Position numbers and translations under genes: made by a program
In this document: piece by piece, positions 18,515-26,831 of the stretch
Numbering within the stretch: position 1 is the first letter of the stretch
Layout: each line of letters begins with the position of its first letter
Notes under the pieces: generated by a model
What the model was told of the DNA's origin: nothing
The model's input: the letters and a program-made list of their open reading frames with translations, nothing else
Database searches by the model: none
Assembly (NCBI RefSeq): GCF_004349355.1
Contig: NZ_SMFK01000008.1
Location: 62,461 to 126,460 of the forward strand
Reading direction: 5' to 3'
Source: Flavobacterium cellulosilyticum
Lineage (GTDB): Bacteria > Bacteroidota > Bacteroidia > Flavobacteriales > Flavobacteriaceae
DNA length: 64,000 bases

Positions 18515-18588
18515 TTTATTTGATTTAAAAGTTATGCGTTTTATAAATTGAAATACTATTTTGGCTGGCTATGGCCACTAAACGACAA

Positions 18589-18613
18589 AGAGCTGGATTT
18601 AAAACCCAGCTCT
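18589..18613 (-). terminator. Terminator-like hairpin after the second PepSY-like gene
   Basis: AGAGCTGG and CCAGCTCT form an 8-bp stem just downstream of the gene that ends at 18650. Confidence 0.6.
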
Positions 18614-18649
18614 CTATAATTGTTTACTTCATGAATTGTAAATCAAAAA

Positions 18650-19069
18650 TTATTCTTTAATACTTGTACCATCTTCTTTAAAAGCAAGACTTTTACTTTT
18701 CATTCCTTTTTTTAAATCTACTTCGTAGATTGTTCCGTGTTTCGAACTATCTGTTTTATCAACTTCGGCAATTTTCCAATCGCTATATTTAGATTTTACT
18801 GATTCTAATATTCCTTTTGGTAAATTGTCAATTTTAATTTCTCTTTCAGTCTCTAACCAAGTTCCGTCTTCTGAAAAATTTGCAGATACCTTACTTCCTT
18901 CATAGGTAAATTCTGCTTCCCATTCTTTTGGGCTTTCTTTACCCCAACTTACTTTGGATGCTGTTGAGAATTTTTTAAGAAAGGCTTTTTTTACTGCTTC
19001 TGGTGGAGTCCCTGCAAATGCACAACTGTATATTAATACAATTGACATAATCATCAATAATTTTTTCAT
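18650..19069 (-). CDS. Exported PepSY-like protein, paralogue of 17401..17847
   Basis: The 139-residue product has a signal peptide (LLMIMSIVLIYSCAFA) and the same two-unit PepSY-like build as its paralogue: VKKAFLKKFSTASKVSWG, WEAEFTYEGSKVSANFS, ILESVKSKYSDWKIAEV and YEVDLKKGMKSKSLAFK. It should be periplasmic; a role as sensor partner, inhibitor or ligand-binding protein is possible but not shown. Its promoter has the best version of the shared regulatory architecture. It lies next to the sensor kinase gene, whose 3' end is 100 bp upstream. Confidence 0.82.
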   Translation of the reverse strand: MKKLLMIMSIVLIYSCAFAGTPPEAVKKAFLKKFSTASKVSWGKESPKEWEAEFTYEGSKVSANFSEDGTWLETEREIKIDNLPKGILESVKSKYSDWKIAEVDKTDSSKHGTIYEVDLKKGMKSKSLAFKEDGTSIKE

Positions 19070-19112
19070 AGTTTTAGATTTAAAAGTTAATTATAACTGT
19101 TTTTTTATAGTA

Positions 19113-19145
19113 CAAATTTAAAACACAATTCTATTTTAATTCTAT
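19113..19145 (-). promoter_or_regulatory. Regulated promoter 2: two ATAGAATT repeats, 6 bp, perfect -7 box
   Basis: The minus strand shows ATAGAATT-AAA-ATAGAATT (19127..19145), 6 bp, then TAAATTTG (19113..19120), a perfect match to TAnnTTTG. The 19-bp repeat is identical to that of promoter 1. The start codon is at 19069, a distance almost equal to that in promoter 1. Confidence 0.8.
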
Positions 19146-19169
19146 GCGTAATCAATTGAAAATCAGTTT

Positions 19170-20441
19170 TTATTTAACCCTTACAGTGAAACGATGTTTA
19201 TTATTAATAAATTTATATTTAAAAATCAATCCACTTGTTACAGCAATTTCGTTTGCAATGGCTAAACCCAAACCTATTGATAAATGCGAGTTAGAATTTT
19301 TTTGGAACCGTTTAAAAAGGAGCGCCATATTAAGTGGTTCTGATATTCCTGTATTTTCAATTGCAATAGCATTCGATTTAATCGAAATGATTATACTTCC
19401 CTCCACAACGTTATGTCTTATGGCATTTTGAATTATATTATTAATAAATATTAAGCATAAATCTGGATTCATATTTATCAAATAATCTGCTTCAATATTT
19501 TTAATTACACTTATTTTTTTCTCATTTATATAATCTTCAAATAGTAATAAAGAAGAATCTAATATCTTTTCAACAGCTACTTTTTCAGTTGTTATAAACT
19601 GCCTATTTTCAATTTTAGTTAGTAATAATAATGATTTATTTAACCGAGTCAATTTAGAACAAGCATCATCAATCGCGACTATTAATTCAACTTCATTTGC
19701 ATTTAAATTTTCGGACTGAATAAGTAAGTCGACCTTTGATTTTATTACTGCCAGCGGGGTTTGTATTTCATGTGATGCGTTTTCTGTGAATTTCTTTTGA
19801 GTATTATAATCCGCAATCATCTTATGCATCATACTATTAAGCGATTTATTCAATGCTGTAAATTCTTTGATAGTCGTTTTTTCGAATTCTGGAATTTCAT
19901 TATCGCTGGCTCGAAAAGTTTTTAAATTAGTAAGTGTTGTATAAAAAGGTTTCCATAATTTTTTTGAAATCCAAAAATTCAACATTATGGAAATTAAAAA
20001 AAGAGAGCCTAAAATAAGAATTAACAAATAAATTATTCCATCAAATAATTCGTCATATTCTAACGTACTCCGCCAAATCTTTACTTGATAAGTACTGTTA
20101 CTAACATTAACAATAGATGTAATCATTCTATTTATTGCCATTTCATTTTCTGCTTTGTCAAGAATTAAAGTATCTGTAAAGATCTTTTTGGTTTCTTTTT
20201 TTACAAATGGATGACTAATTTTTTTGATTTGAGCTTCTTTACTTTTTGTAATGAGCAGCAAAGAAATAGTGTCATTTTTTTTTAAATAATCTTCAACTTG
20301 AATTTCTCGATTAAGCAATAATTCATTATTACTATCTTTAACTTCTTTAGTAATAACATAATAACATACAAATCCCGATAATACTAAAATCGGAATGCTC
20401 ATTAGTAAATAATACAAACTGGTTTTTGCAAGTAACTTCAT
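19170..20441 (-). CDS. Two-component sensor histidine kinase
   Basis: This 423-residue membrane kinase has two transmembrane segments (about 6-30 and 136-158) bounding a roughly 105-residue periplasmic sensor region without cysteines. A HAMP-like linker follows, then the phospho-acceptor H224 in FTENASHEIQTPLAVIKSK. The ATP-binding domain has an N box (FINNIIQNAIRHN) and a G box (SIGLGLAIANEIA). The G1-like region is short. The start codon overlaps the stop of the response-regulator gene by 4 bp (ATGA), so they are co-translated partners. The periplasmic sensor could detect envelope state or the neighbouring PepSY-like proteins; this is inference. Confidence 0.93.
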   Translation of the reverse strand: MKLLAKTSLYYLLMSIPILVLSGFVCYYVITKEVKDSNNELLLNREIQVEDYLKKNDTISLLLITKSKEAQIKKISHPFVKKETKKIFTDTLILDKAENEMAINRMITSIVNVSNSTYQVKIWRSTLEYDELFDGIIYLLILILGSLFLISIMLNFWISKKLWKPFYTTLTNLKTFRASDNEIPEFEKTTIKEFTALNKSLNSMMHKMIADYNTQKKFTENASHEIQTPLAVIKSKVDLLIQSENLNANEVELIVAIDDACSKLTRLNKSLLLLTKIENRQFITTEKVAVEKILDSSLLLFEDYINEKKISVIKNIEADYLINMNPDLCLIFINNIIQNAIRHNVVEGSIIISIKSNAIAIENTGISEPLNMALLFKRFQKNSNSHLSIGLGLAIANEIAVTSGLIFKYKFINNKHRFTVRVK

Positions 20442-21118
20442 TCTTGTGTTTTAAAATTATAACCTATTCCGTAAATGGTTTGCAAGTAATCTTCGCACTT
20501 TTTTTCGAGTAGTTTTTTACGTAAATTTTTAACGTGATTGTATATAAAATCAAAATTGTCCAATCGATCCGCATTATCACCCCAGAGGTGTTCAGCCAAA
20601 GCATTTTTACTAACTACTCGGTTTTTATTGGCAATAAAATACAATAGTAAATCATATTCTTTTGAAGTTAGAATTACATTTTTGTCATTTACGAAAACAC
20701 TTCTTTCATTGGGTAAAATCTTAATTTCATTGACAATAATTTCGAGATTTCCATCAAAATTTTTTCTTCTGATTAACGCTTTAATTCTAGAATTCAATTC
20801 CGATAAATGAAAAGGTTTTGGCAAATAATCATCTGCACCAAGGTCTAAGCCATAAATTTTATCATCAAGTGAATTTTTTGCAGAAATAATAATAACCCCA
20901 GCTTTAGATTTTTTTAGTTTTATTTCCTTGATTAAATCCAATCCAGAACCATTAGGCAAAGTGATGTCTACCAAGATACAATCGTAATCATAAAGCGATA
21001 TTTTCTGTTCCGCTTTACTGTAATCAGACGCAATTTCTAAAACATTACCTTCCATTTCTAGATATTGCTTGATACTTTTTTGTAATTCTATTTCGTCTTC
21101 TATTAACAATATTTTCAT
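20438..21118 (-). CDS. OmpR/PhoB-family response regulator
   Basis: The 226-residue regulator has a receiver domain with the acidic pocket (E7, D8, E9), the phospho-acceptor D51 in CILVDITLPNGSG and the conserved Lys in DYLPKPFHL. A C-terminal winged helix (Trans_reg_C) follows, with EYDLLLYFIANKNRVVSK and the recognition-helix region FIYNHVKNLRKKL. Regulators of this class bind head-to-tail direct repeats with about 11-bp spacing. Exactly such repeats occur at five promoters around it (17889, 19113, 22271, 22346, 26627). I see no copy in front of this gene itself, so autoregulation is not supported. The kinase gene overlaps its end. Confidence 0.94.
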   Translation of the reverse strand: MKILLIEDEIELQKSIKQYLEMEGNVLEIASDYSKAEQKISLYDYDCILVDITLPNGSGLDLIKEIKLKKSKAGVIIISAKNSLDDKIYGLDLGADDYLPKPFHLSELNSRIKALIRRKNFDGNLEIIVNEIKILPNERSVFVNDKNVILTSKEYDLLLYFIANKNRVVSKNALAEHLWGDNADRLDNFDFIYNHVKNLRKKLLEKKCEDYLQTIYGIGYNFKTQE

Positions 21119-21188
21119 GATATAAATGCTGCATTTAATGTTAGAATCTCATTTCCTACAAAATTAACTAAGTTTACTATTTCTTAGT

Positions 21189-22208
21189 TTAATAAACCAT
21201 ATTTACCCCTGCTAATGTATAACTTTGATTGGAACTAAAAGAATAATGAAACTTAGGTTGAAACGCTTTTACATCACTAACTTCAGTCTTTTTTATTTCA
21301 GTAATTCTTGATTTTACAATACTTTTTCCAATAATATACCCCATAAAAATTGCAATTGGAAAATCGGAAGCCCAATGCACTTTACTTTGCAACATTTCAA
21401 AACCCATGAGCCCCATAAGTCCGAAACCAACTGGTTTTATCCATTTTACTTCTTTATAATTTTCCGATAGTATCATCACTGTTGTCATTAATGTGGTAAT
21501 ATGTCCTGAGGGCATTGCATCATAAGTTGGTGTGTGCTTTTGATAGGCTGCAAATGATGGTGCAAATTGCCAATTACCACCATTAACACCACTTATTGCT
21601 GCAACATCTGGACTTTCCCGACCAGTTAATCGTTTAAAAGGTTGCACTAATAACCCAGATGTAATTAATCCTTCTAGCAATTCACTTGTAGTGTGAATCG
21701 CCCGATAATTATTATTAATTAATCCGTAAGTTAACAGCCCTCCTCCTACTAATAGTGCTGTGAATCCATTTCCGATTCTGTAAATTGCTGAATTTATATT
21801 TTTTGGATACATTTTTATAGCACCAGAGTAATTATGACTTTCCGGAAATCCTATTTGCTGACCATAATTTCTGGAACTATTTGTGATTTTTTGATCCGCC
21901 GGAAGTAATGCCACTGTTGCTGTTACCGATACTCCAAACCAAATCAAATTGCTTCTTTGTATCAGCATACTCCCCATTAATCCAAAATCGTGTGGCTCTT
22001 TTGTAATGAAATCAAAGAATTTTGGTTTCGAATATTGATAGCTTAAATTATCATTTATCGTAAACTGTTGACAGTTTACATTTTTTATAATTGAATTCGT
22101 AATAGTATCGTTTTGCTGAGCTTGAACATTTAAATAAGTTACAATAAATGAGAATAAAAAAACATTTTTTATAAGCCCAATATTTTTATTCTGTAATGTT
22201 TTTATCAT
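21189..22208 (-). CDS. PAP2-family phosphatase with N-terminal extension
   Basis: The phosphatase motifs are present: KRLTGRESP (variant of K-X6-RP), AMPSGHITT and SKVHWASDFP (variant of SR-X5-H-X3-D). The ATG at 22208 gives a signal peptide (LIKNVFLFSFIVTYLNVQAQ); a longer reading would have to begin at TTG 22238. The 340-odd residues include an extra N-terminal periplasmic stretch before the membrane core (FDFITKEPHDFGLMGSMLI), making it longer than simple PAP2 enzymes. The likely substrates are lipid-linked phosphates on the outer face of the inner membrane, possibly lipid A. It is transcribed away from the hydroxylase fusion, from a promoter with the shared repeat. Confidence 0.87.
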   Translation of the reverse strand: MIKTLQNKNIGLIKNVFLFSFIVTYLNVQAQQNDTITNSIIKNVNCQQFTINDNLSYQYSKPKFFDFITKEPHDFGLMGSMLIQRSNLIWFGVSVTATVALLPADQKITNSSRNYGQQIGFPESHNYSGAIKMYPKNINSAIYRIGNGFTALLVGGGLLTYGLINNNYRAIHTTSELLEGLITSGLLVQPFKRLTGRESPDVAAISGVNGGNWQFAPSFAAYQKHTPTYDAMPSGHITTLMTTVMILSENYKEVKWIKPVGFGLMGLMGFEMLQSKVHWASDFPIAIFMGYIIGKSIVKSRITEIKKTEVSDVKAFQPKFHYSFSSNQSYTLAGVNMVY

Positions 22209-22270
22209 ACAAGTCAATTTATTATTTTTCAGTTTCAAAGTTGCAATAATTTAATTTAATTTTTTAATTG

Positions 22271-22303
22271 CAATTTTACAAACTGAATCTATTTAAATTC
22301 TAT
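22271..22303 (-). promoter_or_regulatory. Regulated promoter 3: repeat pair, 6 bp, -7 box
   Basis: On the minus strand ATAGAATT and ATAGATTC (22285..22303, period 11) are followed after 6 bp by TAAAATTG (22271..22278), one mismatch from TAnnTTTG. It drives the PAP2 gene that starts at 22208. Only 42 bp separate it from the divergent promoter 4. Confidence 0.72.
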
Positions 22304-22345
22304 GGTTTACACTTTTATTAGCCCTATTATTTTTAAACTCAAAAA

Positions 22346-22400
22346 ATAGAATTCCAATAGAATTAGAATAGAATTAAGGTAGAATACATACTTACTATTG
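22346..22400 (+). promoter_or_regulatory. Regulated promoter 4: four repeats, 6 bp, -7 box
   Basis: Three perfect ATAGAATT copies at 22346, 22357 and 22368 and a fourth degenerate copy (GTAGAATA) at 22379 form a strict 11-bp array. After 6 bp comes TACTATTG (22393..22400), one mismatch from TAnnTTTG. The hydroxylase/DUF5686 gene starts 28 bp further on. This is the longest array in the window and may bind two regulator dimers. Confidence 0.8.
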
Positions 22401-22427
22401 TGAAAATATTAATTAAAACACAATAAA

Positions 22428-25400
22428 TTGGCACCTATTCTTAATCATATCTTTGAGTTCCAAATTTTTCTTTTCATTTGTATTTTAGTGTTTTTTTGGT
22501 TTTTAGAATATTTTCTATTCTCTCAAAATAGAGACACTAAACTTTCACATACTTTTTTAAATGCTAAGTTTTTATTTTTTGTAATTCCAATTCAATTTTC
22601 ATTATCGATATTGGTATTATTTACTTCCAATTTTGTTGAAGCCAAACATTTGGGGTTTATGTTTTTACTTCCCATTTCTAAAAATTCCTTTCTGTTTTTT
22701 ATTGTTGCTTTCGTAATCCTTGATTTTTTTGATTATTTGTATCATTTTATGATGCACAAAACTCCTTTGTTCTGGAAATTTCATCAAGTACATCATAGCG
22801 ATTTAGATGTAGATATCACAACCACAGTCAGAGAACATCCTGGAGAAACGTTTATAAGAGTGAGTTATTCTATTTTAATAATTTGCCTAATTGGAGCAAC
22901 TCCTTGGGTACTTATTTTTAAACAATTTATTCAAAGTTCATCAAATATTATATCACATTCTAAAACGAAGCTACCAAAAAAGCTAAACAATATAATTTCT
23001 AAATTTTTTGTTACTCCAAACACGCATCACATTCATCATCATTATCAATTACCCTATACCGACAGTAATTTTGGTGATGTACTAACAATATGGGATCAAT
23101 TATTTTCTACTTTTCGTCATCTAAAACAATCCGAAATTATTTGTGGAGTAGACACTAATATGGTCCGTAAAGATAATGAGAATTTTAAAAAGCTAATACT
23201 AAGGCCTTTTCAAGAAAAGGATAAATGTTCTAAACACGATGTAAAACCCAAAGTTAAAATATTGAAAGTTAATGGTTTCATCATAGGATTACTTGCAACT
23301 TCTAACATTATATCAAGTCAAACCGTTGTAAAAGGAATTCTTACAGACGAAAAAAACGAGCCCATAGTTAGTGCCAATATCGTTTTTTTAGGTTCAAACG
23401 AAAGTACATTAACGGATTCAACAGGTAAATTTATATTAAAATCTAATTCTAATTTTACGACTATAAACGTGAGTTACATAGGTTTTGAAAATAAAGTCGT
23501 CCCACTGAAAAAGCTAAAGACAGAGGACTTAAAAATTGCACTAAAAAAACAAACCATAATTCTAAATGAAGTTGCAATAAAATCTAGATCAAAAAAAAAA
23601 TTAAAAAATAAAGAAAATCCAGCCTATAAAATTTTGGAGAATATTTGGAAAAACAAAAAGAAAAATGGGTTACAACTTGCTACATCATATGAATATGAAA
23701 AATATACGAGTATTGAATTGGGTATGGATAATTTAGACACATCGTTTGTAAAAAAAATGTTAAAAAAAGATTTTGATAGCTTTGCTTTAAAAATGAAAAC
23801 TGATTTTAATAATAAATTTTTTGTTCCAATAGAACTAATTGAAAACAATAAAAAAATATATGGTAACAATCATTTAAAGAAAGAACGTATAGATATAGAT
23901 GGTTCGAGAGCGACTGGAATTAAACAACAGGGTAAAATATTCGACAGAATTGCCAATGTTTTTCAAGAAATCGATGTGTATCAGAACAACATCACCATTT
24001 TGAATAAAAATTTTGTAAGTCCAATTTCGTCTGAAGGATTTGGCACTTATAATTATGAATTATCGGACAGTACTTTTGTGGGAGACAAAAAGTATTATTC
24101 CATTCGGTTTTATCCTAGAGAATCTAGGGATTTCGCTTTTAGAGGTAGCTTTATTGTTGATTCTAAAAACTATGCACTAACCAAAATTGAAATGCAAACA
24201 CCACGAAAAATGAATTTAAATTTTGTTCGCAATTTTGAATTCACCAAAACATTTACTATTCAAAACGATAGTATTTACTTGCCTTTATCAAATGAGTACA
24301 AAGCCGATTTTACATTACTTACCAAAGAAGAAAATGAAAAAGGAATATATGTAATTAAAAAAGAAAAATTTTGCAATTACATTCTTAACGCACCAAAAGA
24401 TGTTGATTTTTATGATAAACAAATACTACAATTAACATCCAAACAGTTTGAAAAAGACAGTGTCTATTGGAAAAACAAACAAGATAAAGAAACTAAAGAC
24501 CTGTATAAAGTTGTAAATGTGATTAAAGACACTAAAAAAATAAAAGCTGTTATTGGAACAATCTATATCCTTTCAGACGGCTATGTTCCTTTATTTAAGG
24601 GGTTACAAACTGGTAATATCTGGACAACTGCGGCAAGTAATCAAATAGAAGGTTTACGTTTGCGTTTGGGGTTTAGAACATTTATTTCAGATGAGGATCT
24701 TTTTAGAGTGGAAGGTTTTACGGCTTATGGTAGCAAAGATAAAATAACCAAATATGGTTTAGAAGCTCGATATTTAATTACAAATACACCCAGATTAACT
24801 ATAAGCGCTGCCTTTTTGAAAGATAACGAACAAATGGGTCTAACACAATTTAATGGTATCCATTTATTACCTGAAGCTGATAAAAGTTCTAAAGCATTAT
24901 TTAACAGAGGACAGAATTATTTTCTTTCAAAAATTCAAAAAAGTATGTTTCGATTTGATGTAGAACCTGCAAAAAATTTACATCTTGGGTTTACATTTAC
25001 ACACAATATAATTCAATCGGCAGATCCACATCAATTTTCGTTAGATTATTTAGATGTTAATTCGGATCAAATAAAATCAGCAACTACAAATTTAAAATCC
25101 GATATCTATTTGACGTATACACCAGGAAAAGAAACTTCTGGTTTTGGTGTTGATGAAAAACTAGGCATCAAATTGCATCCTATATTTATGTTTAATTATG
25201 AACGAGGTTATAAAAATGTATTTGGCGGAAGCTTTAATTATAATCGATTACAAGTGTTATATAACAATCCTATTTCGTTGGGCAAATTTGGAATATTTGA
25301 TGCTACAGTTGGTGCTGGTAAAACTTTTGAGGCAACTCCTCTATCTTTATTAACAACGGTTTCAGCCAATCAAACCTATTTTTTATTACCCAATACTTTT

Positions 25401-25766
25401 GCATTGTTAGATTATTATGAATTTGTTGCGGATACCTATGCTGAAGGGCATTTTGAACAACATTTTAACGGTCTTCTTTTAAATAGAATTCCAATAATCA
25501 AAAAATTAAATTGGAGAAGTTTATTAACTATTAGAGGCGTATATGGGACAATATCAAATGGTAGTATAGCCATCAATCAATCATCAATACATTATGTTGC
25601 GCCTACAAAACTTTACTATGAATACGGTTTTGGATTTGAAAACATTGGGTATGGAAATGTTAGACCATTTAGATTGGATTTTATTTGGCGGAGTAATTTT
25701 CAGAATTTTAATGGACCCGTAAATCCTGGATTTGGTATTAGAATTGGATTAAAAACTTCATTTTAA
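22428..25766 (+). CDS. Fatty-acid-hydroxylase (sterol desaturase) domain fused to a DUF5686/CarboxypepD-reg outer-membrane protein
   Basis: Residues 1 to about 265 form a membrane di-iron hydroxylase of the sterol desaturase superfamily with four or more membrane segments. Its His boxes are H106xxxH110, H119xxHH123 and THHIHHH (200-205). The frame then runs through a basic stretch and a hydrophobic segment (VNGFIIGLLATSNIISSQ, 281-298) that reads like a signal peptide. Next come a carboxypeptidase-regulatory-like beta domain (about 299-385, VVKGILTDEKNEPIVSANI) and a long DUF5686-type barrel region to residue 1112. The start codon is TTG at 22428. A second TTG at 23262 (L279) would start the outer-membrane part alone with a normal signal peptide. 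The protein would hydroxylate a lipid acyl chain and carry a linked surface protein, or be two products. I know of no characterised precedent. Confidence 0.8.
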   Translation: MAPILNHIFEFQIFLFICILVFFWFLEYFLFSQNRDTKLSHTFLNAKFLFFVIPIQFSLSILVLFTSNFVEAKHLGFMFLLPISKNSFLFFIVAFVILDFFDYLYHFMMHKTPLFWKFHQVHHSDLDVDITTTVREHPGETFIRVSYSILIICLIGATPWVLIFKQFIQSSSNIISHSKTKLPKKLNNIISKFFVTPNTHHIHHHYQLPYTDSNFGDVLTIWDQLFSTFRHLKQSEIICGVDTNMVRKDNENFKKLILRPFQEKDKCSKHDVKPKVKILKVNGFIIGLLATSNIISSQTVVKGILTDEKNEPIVSANIVFLGSNESTLTDSTGKFILKSNSNFTTINVSYIGFENKVVPLKKLKTEDLKIALKKQTIILNEVAIKSRSKKKLKNKENPAYKILENIWKNKKKNGLQLATSYEYEKYTSIELGMDNLDTSFVKKMLKKDFDSFALKMKTDFNNKFFVPIELIENNKKIYGNNHLKKERIDIDGSRATGIKQQGKIFDRIANVFQEIDVYQNNITILNKNFVSPISSEGFGTYNYELSDSTFVGDKKYYSIRFYPRESRDFAFRGSFIVDSKNYALTKIEMQTPRKMNLNFVRNFEFTKTFTIQNDSIYLPLSNEYKADFTLLTKEENEKGIYVIKKEKFCNYILNAPKDVDFYDKQILQLTSKQFEKDSVYWKNKQDKETKDLYKVVNVIKDTKKIKAVIGTIYILSDGYVPLFKGLQTGNIWTTAASNQIEGLRLRLGFRTFISDEDLFRVEGFTAYGSKDKITKYGLEARYLITNTPRLTISAAFLKDNEQMGLTQFNGIHLLPEADKSSKALFNRGQNYFLSKIQKSMFRFDVEPAKNLHLGFTFTHNIIQSADPHQFSLDYLDVNSDQIKSATTNLKSDIYLTYTPGKETSGFGVDEKLGIKLHPIFMFNYERGYKNVFGGSFNYNRLQVLYNNPISLGKFGIFDATVGAGKTFEATPLSLLTTVSANQTYFLLPNTFALLDYYEFVADTYAEGHFEQHFNGLLLNRIPIIKKLNWRSLLTIRGVYGTISNGSIAINQSSIHYVAPTKLYYEYGFGFENIGYGNVRPFRLDFIWRSNFQNFNGPVNPGFGIRIGLKTSF

Positions 25767-26362
25767 TAGTTAGCTTTTAAAACCATTTCAAAATTAACGA
25801 ATGTATTTCTAACTAACGAATAGTATAAAATACCATTTCTATATCTATAATCATCTTTTTGACTACTATTTTCACCTAATAATTGGAAAAGATTCTCATT
25901 AATTAATGTGACATTTTTAAAAGTTCCTTCAACTTCTTCAAAATAGCTCTCTTTAGTATTAGGAAGTTCAAAAAGCAGGATTATAGTACTATTAAAGATG
26001 TTTTTATTGTAATAATTGGTTTCATTATCGTGAATAATGGTATAAACTCCATTTTTTAAATTAGTAGTTGACTCTTCCTTAAGTTTTCCGTTTTTAAAAA
26101 GTTTGAAACTACTTTCCTGAAGAATATCATTTTTATAAACTACTGACATTCTCGTTTTTATTTCGGTTTTAAAAATAAAATTTGCACTTGCATCCGCATT
26201 TGACATATATGTTGTTTTATTTCCTTCAATTTTTTTGGTTGCAGTTACCGTTCCAATATTTTCTCCTGCTACCAATAACTTATATTGCAATGTTTTTGTT
26301 TGTGAATTAGCATTTAGCATATTAAAAACGGATAACAAAACTAAAATTATATTAAATTTCAT
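25763..26362 (-). CDS. Exported DUF6134-like protein
   Basis: This 199-residue protein has a signal peptide (LVLLSVFNMLNANSQ). A beta-rich body follows with YKLLVAGENIGTVTATKKI, FKNGKLKEESTTNLKNGVY and YRYRNGILYYSLVRNTFV. The repeated NGK/NGVY turns resemble the DUF6134 family of Bacteroidota, which has no assigned function. Its 3' end overlaps the convergent hydroxylase fusion gene by 4 bp. A tiny reading frame ends immediately before its ATG, and the regulated promoter 5 lies 265 bp upstream, so it probably belongs to the same regulon as its neighbours. Confidence 0.6.
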   Translation of the reverse strand: MKFNIILVLLSVFNMLNANSQTKTLQYKLLVAGENIGTVTATKKIEGNKTTYMSNADASANFIFKTEIKTRMSVVYKNDILQESSFKLFKNGKLKEESTTNLKNGVYTIIHDNETNYYNKNIFNSTIILLFELPNTKESYFEEVEGTFKNVTLINENLFQLLGENSSQKDDYRYRNGILYYSLVRNTFVNFEMVLKANY

Positions 26363-26497
26363 TTAATTTATTTTAAAATTAATGTTCCTAAATAAAACTT
26401 GATTTAGAATATATTTTATCGAAATAAATTTGGTTGTTGTATATGGTACTATAACAAACGGAATTATAATGTATTTAGTAAATTTCAAGATTTCCAT
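26363..26497 (-). CDS. Possible 44-residue hydrophobic small protein
   Basis: A short frame (MEILKFTKYIIIPFVIVPY onward) ends with a TAA that directly abuts the ATG of the DUF6134-like gene. It contains a hydrophobic stretch of about 13 residues, enough for membrane association. It lies downstream of regulated promoter 5. I do not recognise it. It could equally be a fragment of a decayed gene, since the adjoining frame at 26505..26618 looks like its 5' partner in another frame. Confidence 0.35.
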   Translation of the reverse strand: MEILKFTKYIIIPFVIVPYTTTKFISIKYILNQVLFRNINFKIN

Positions 26498-26504
26498 AGA
26501 AATT

Positions 26505-26618
26505 TTAACTCCTAAATTGCACTATTATTCTTGAATTTAATTTGATAAGTGGAATAAGAAATAGTCGTAAAAGTAAAATGCTATTTTCTGATTCTTCCTC
26601 AATGAGTGATACTTTCAT
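26505..26618 (-). CDS. Possible 37-residue small protein or 5' part of a broken gene
   Basis: The frame begins MKVSLIEEESENSILLLRLF and ends at TAA 26505. Its ATG is only 9 bp from the -7 box of promoter 5, so the message would be nearly leaderless. Together with 26363..26497 it may be one frameshifted small gene. No family was recognised. Confidence 0.28.
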   Translation of the reverse strand: MKVSLIEEESENSILLLRLFLIPLIKLNSRIIVQFRS

Positions 26619-26626
26619 TATGCTTG

Positions 26627-26659
26627 TAAACATATAGTGAAAATCTATTCCAATTCTAT
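26627..26659 (-). promoter_or_regulatory. Regulated promoter 5: repeat pair, 6 bp, -7 box
   Basis: On the minus strand ATAGAATT and ATAGATTT (26641..26659, period 11) are followed after 6 bp by TATGTTTA (26627..26634), one mismatch from TAnnTTTG. Orientation and spacing equal those of promoters 1 to 4. It faces the small frames and the DUF6134-like gene. Confidence 0.65.
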
Positions 26660-26831
26660 TTTATTATAAATGAAGTCGTTAAAAAGAAGTTTTTTTCCAC
26701 AAAAGCTCAAAGTTTTGATAAAATTGCAGTCACTAAATGTACAATTTTTTTTTGCCACTAAGATGCAAAGTTCTAATATAAATGAATTAGTTATTCTGGT
26801 TCCTAGCCTATAATTATAATATTTATAAGAA

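Noticed and set aside
21159..21166. TAATTTTG as promoter of the response-regulator gene
   Set aside because: It fits the -7 consensus on the minus strand but no -33 element or repeat is present, so I did not list it.
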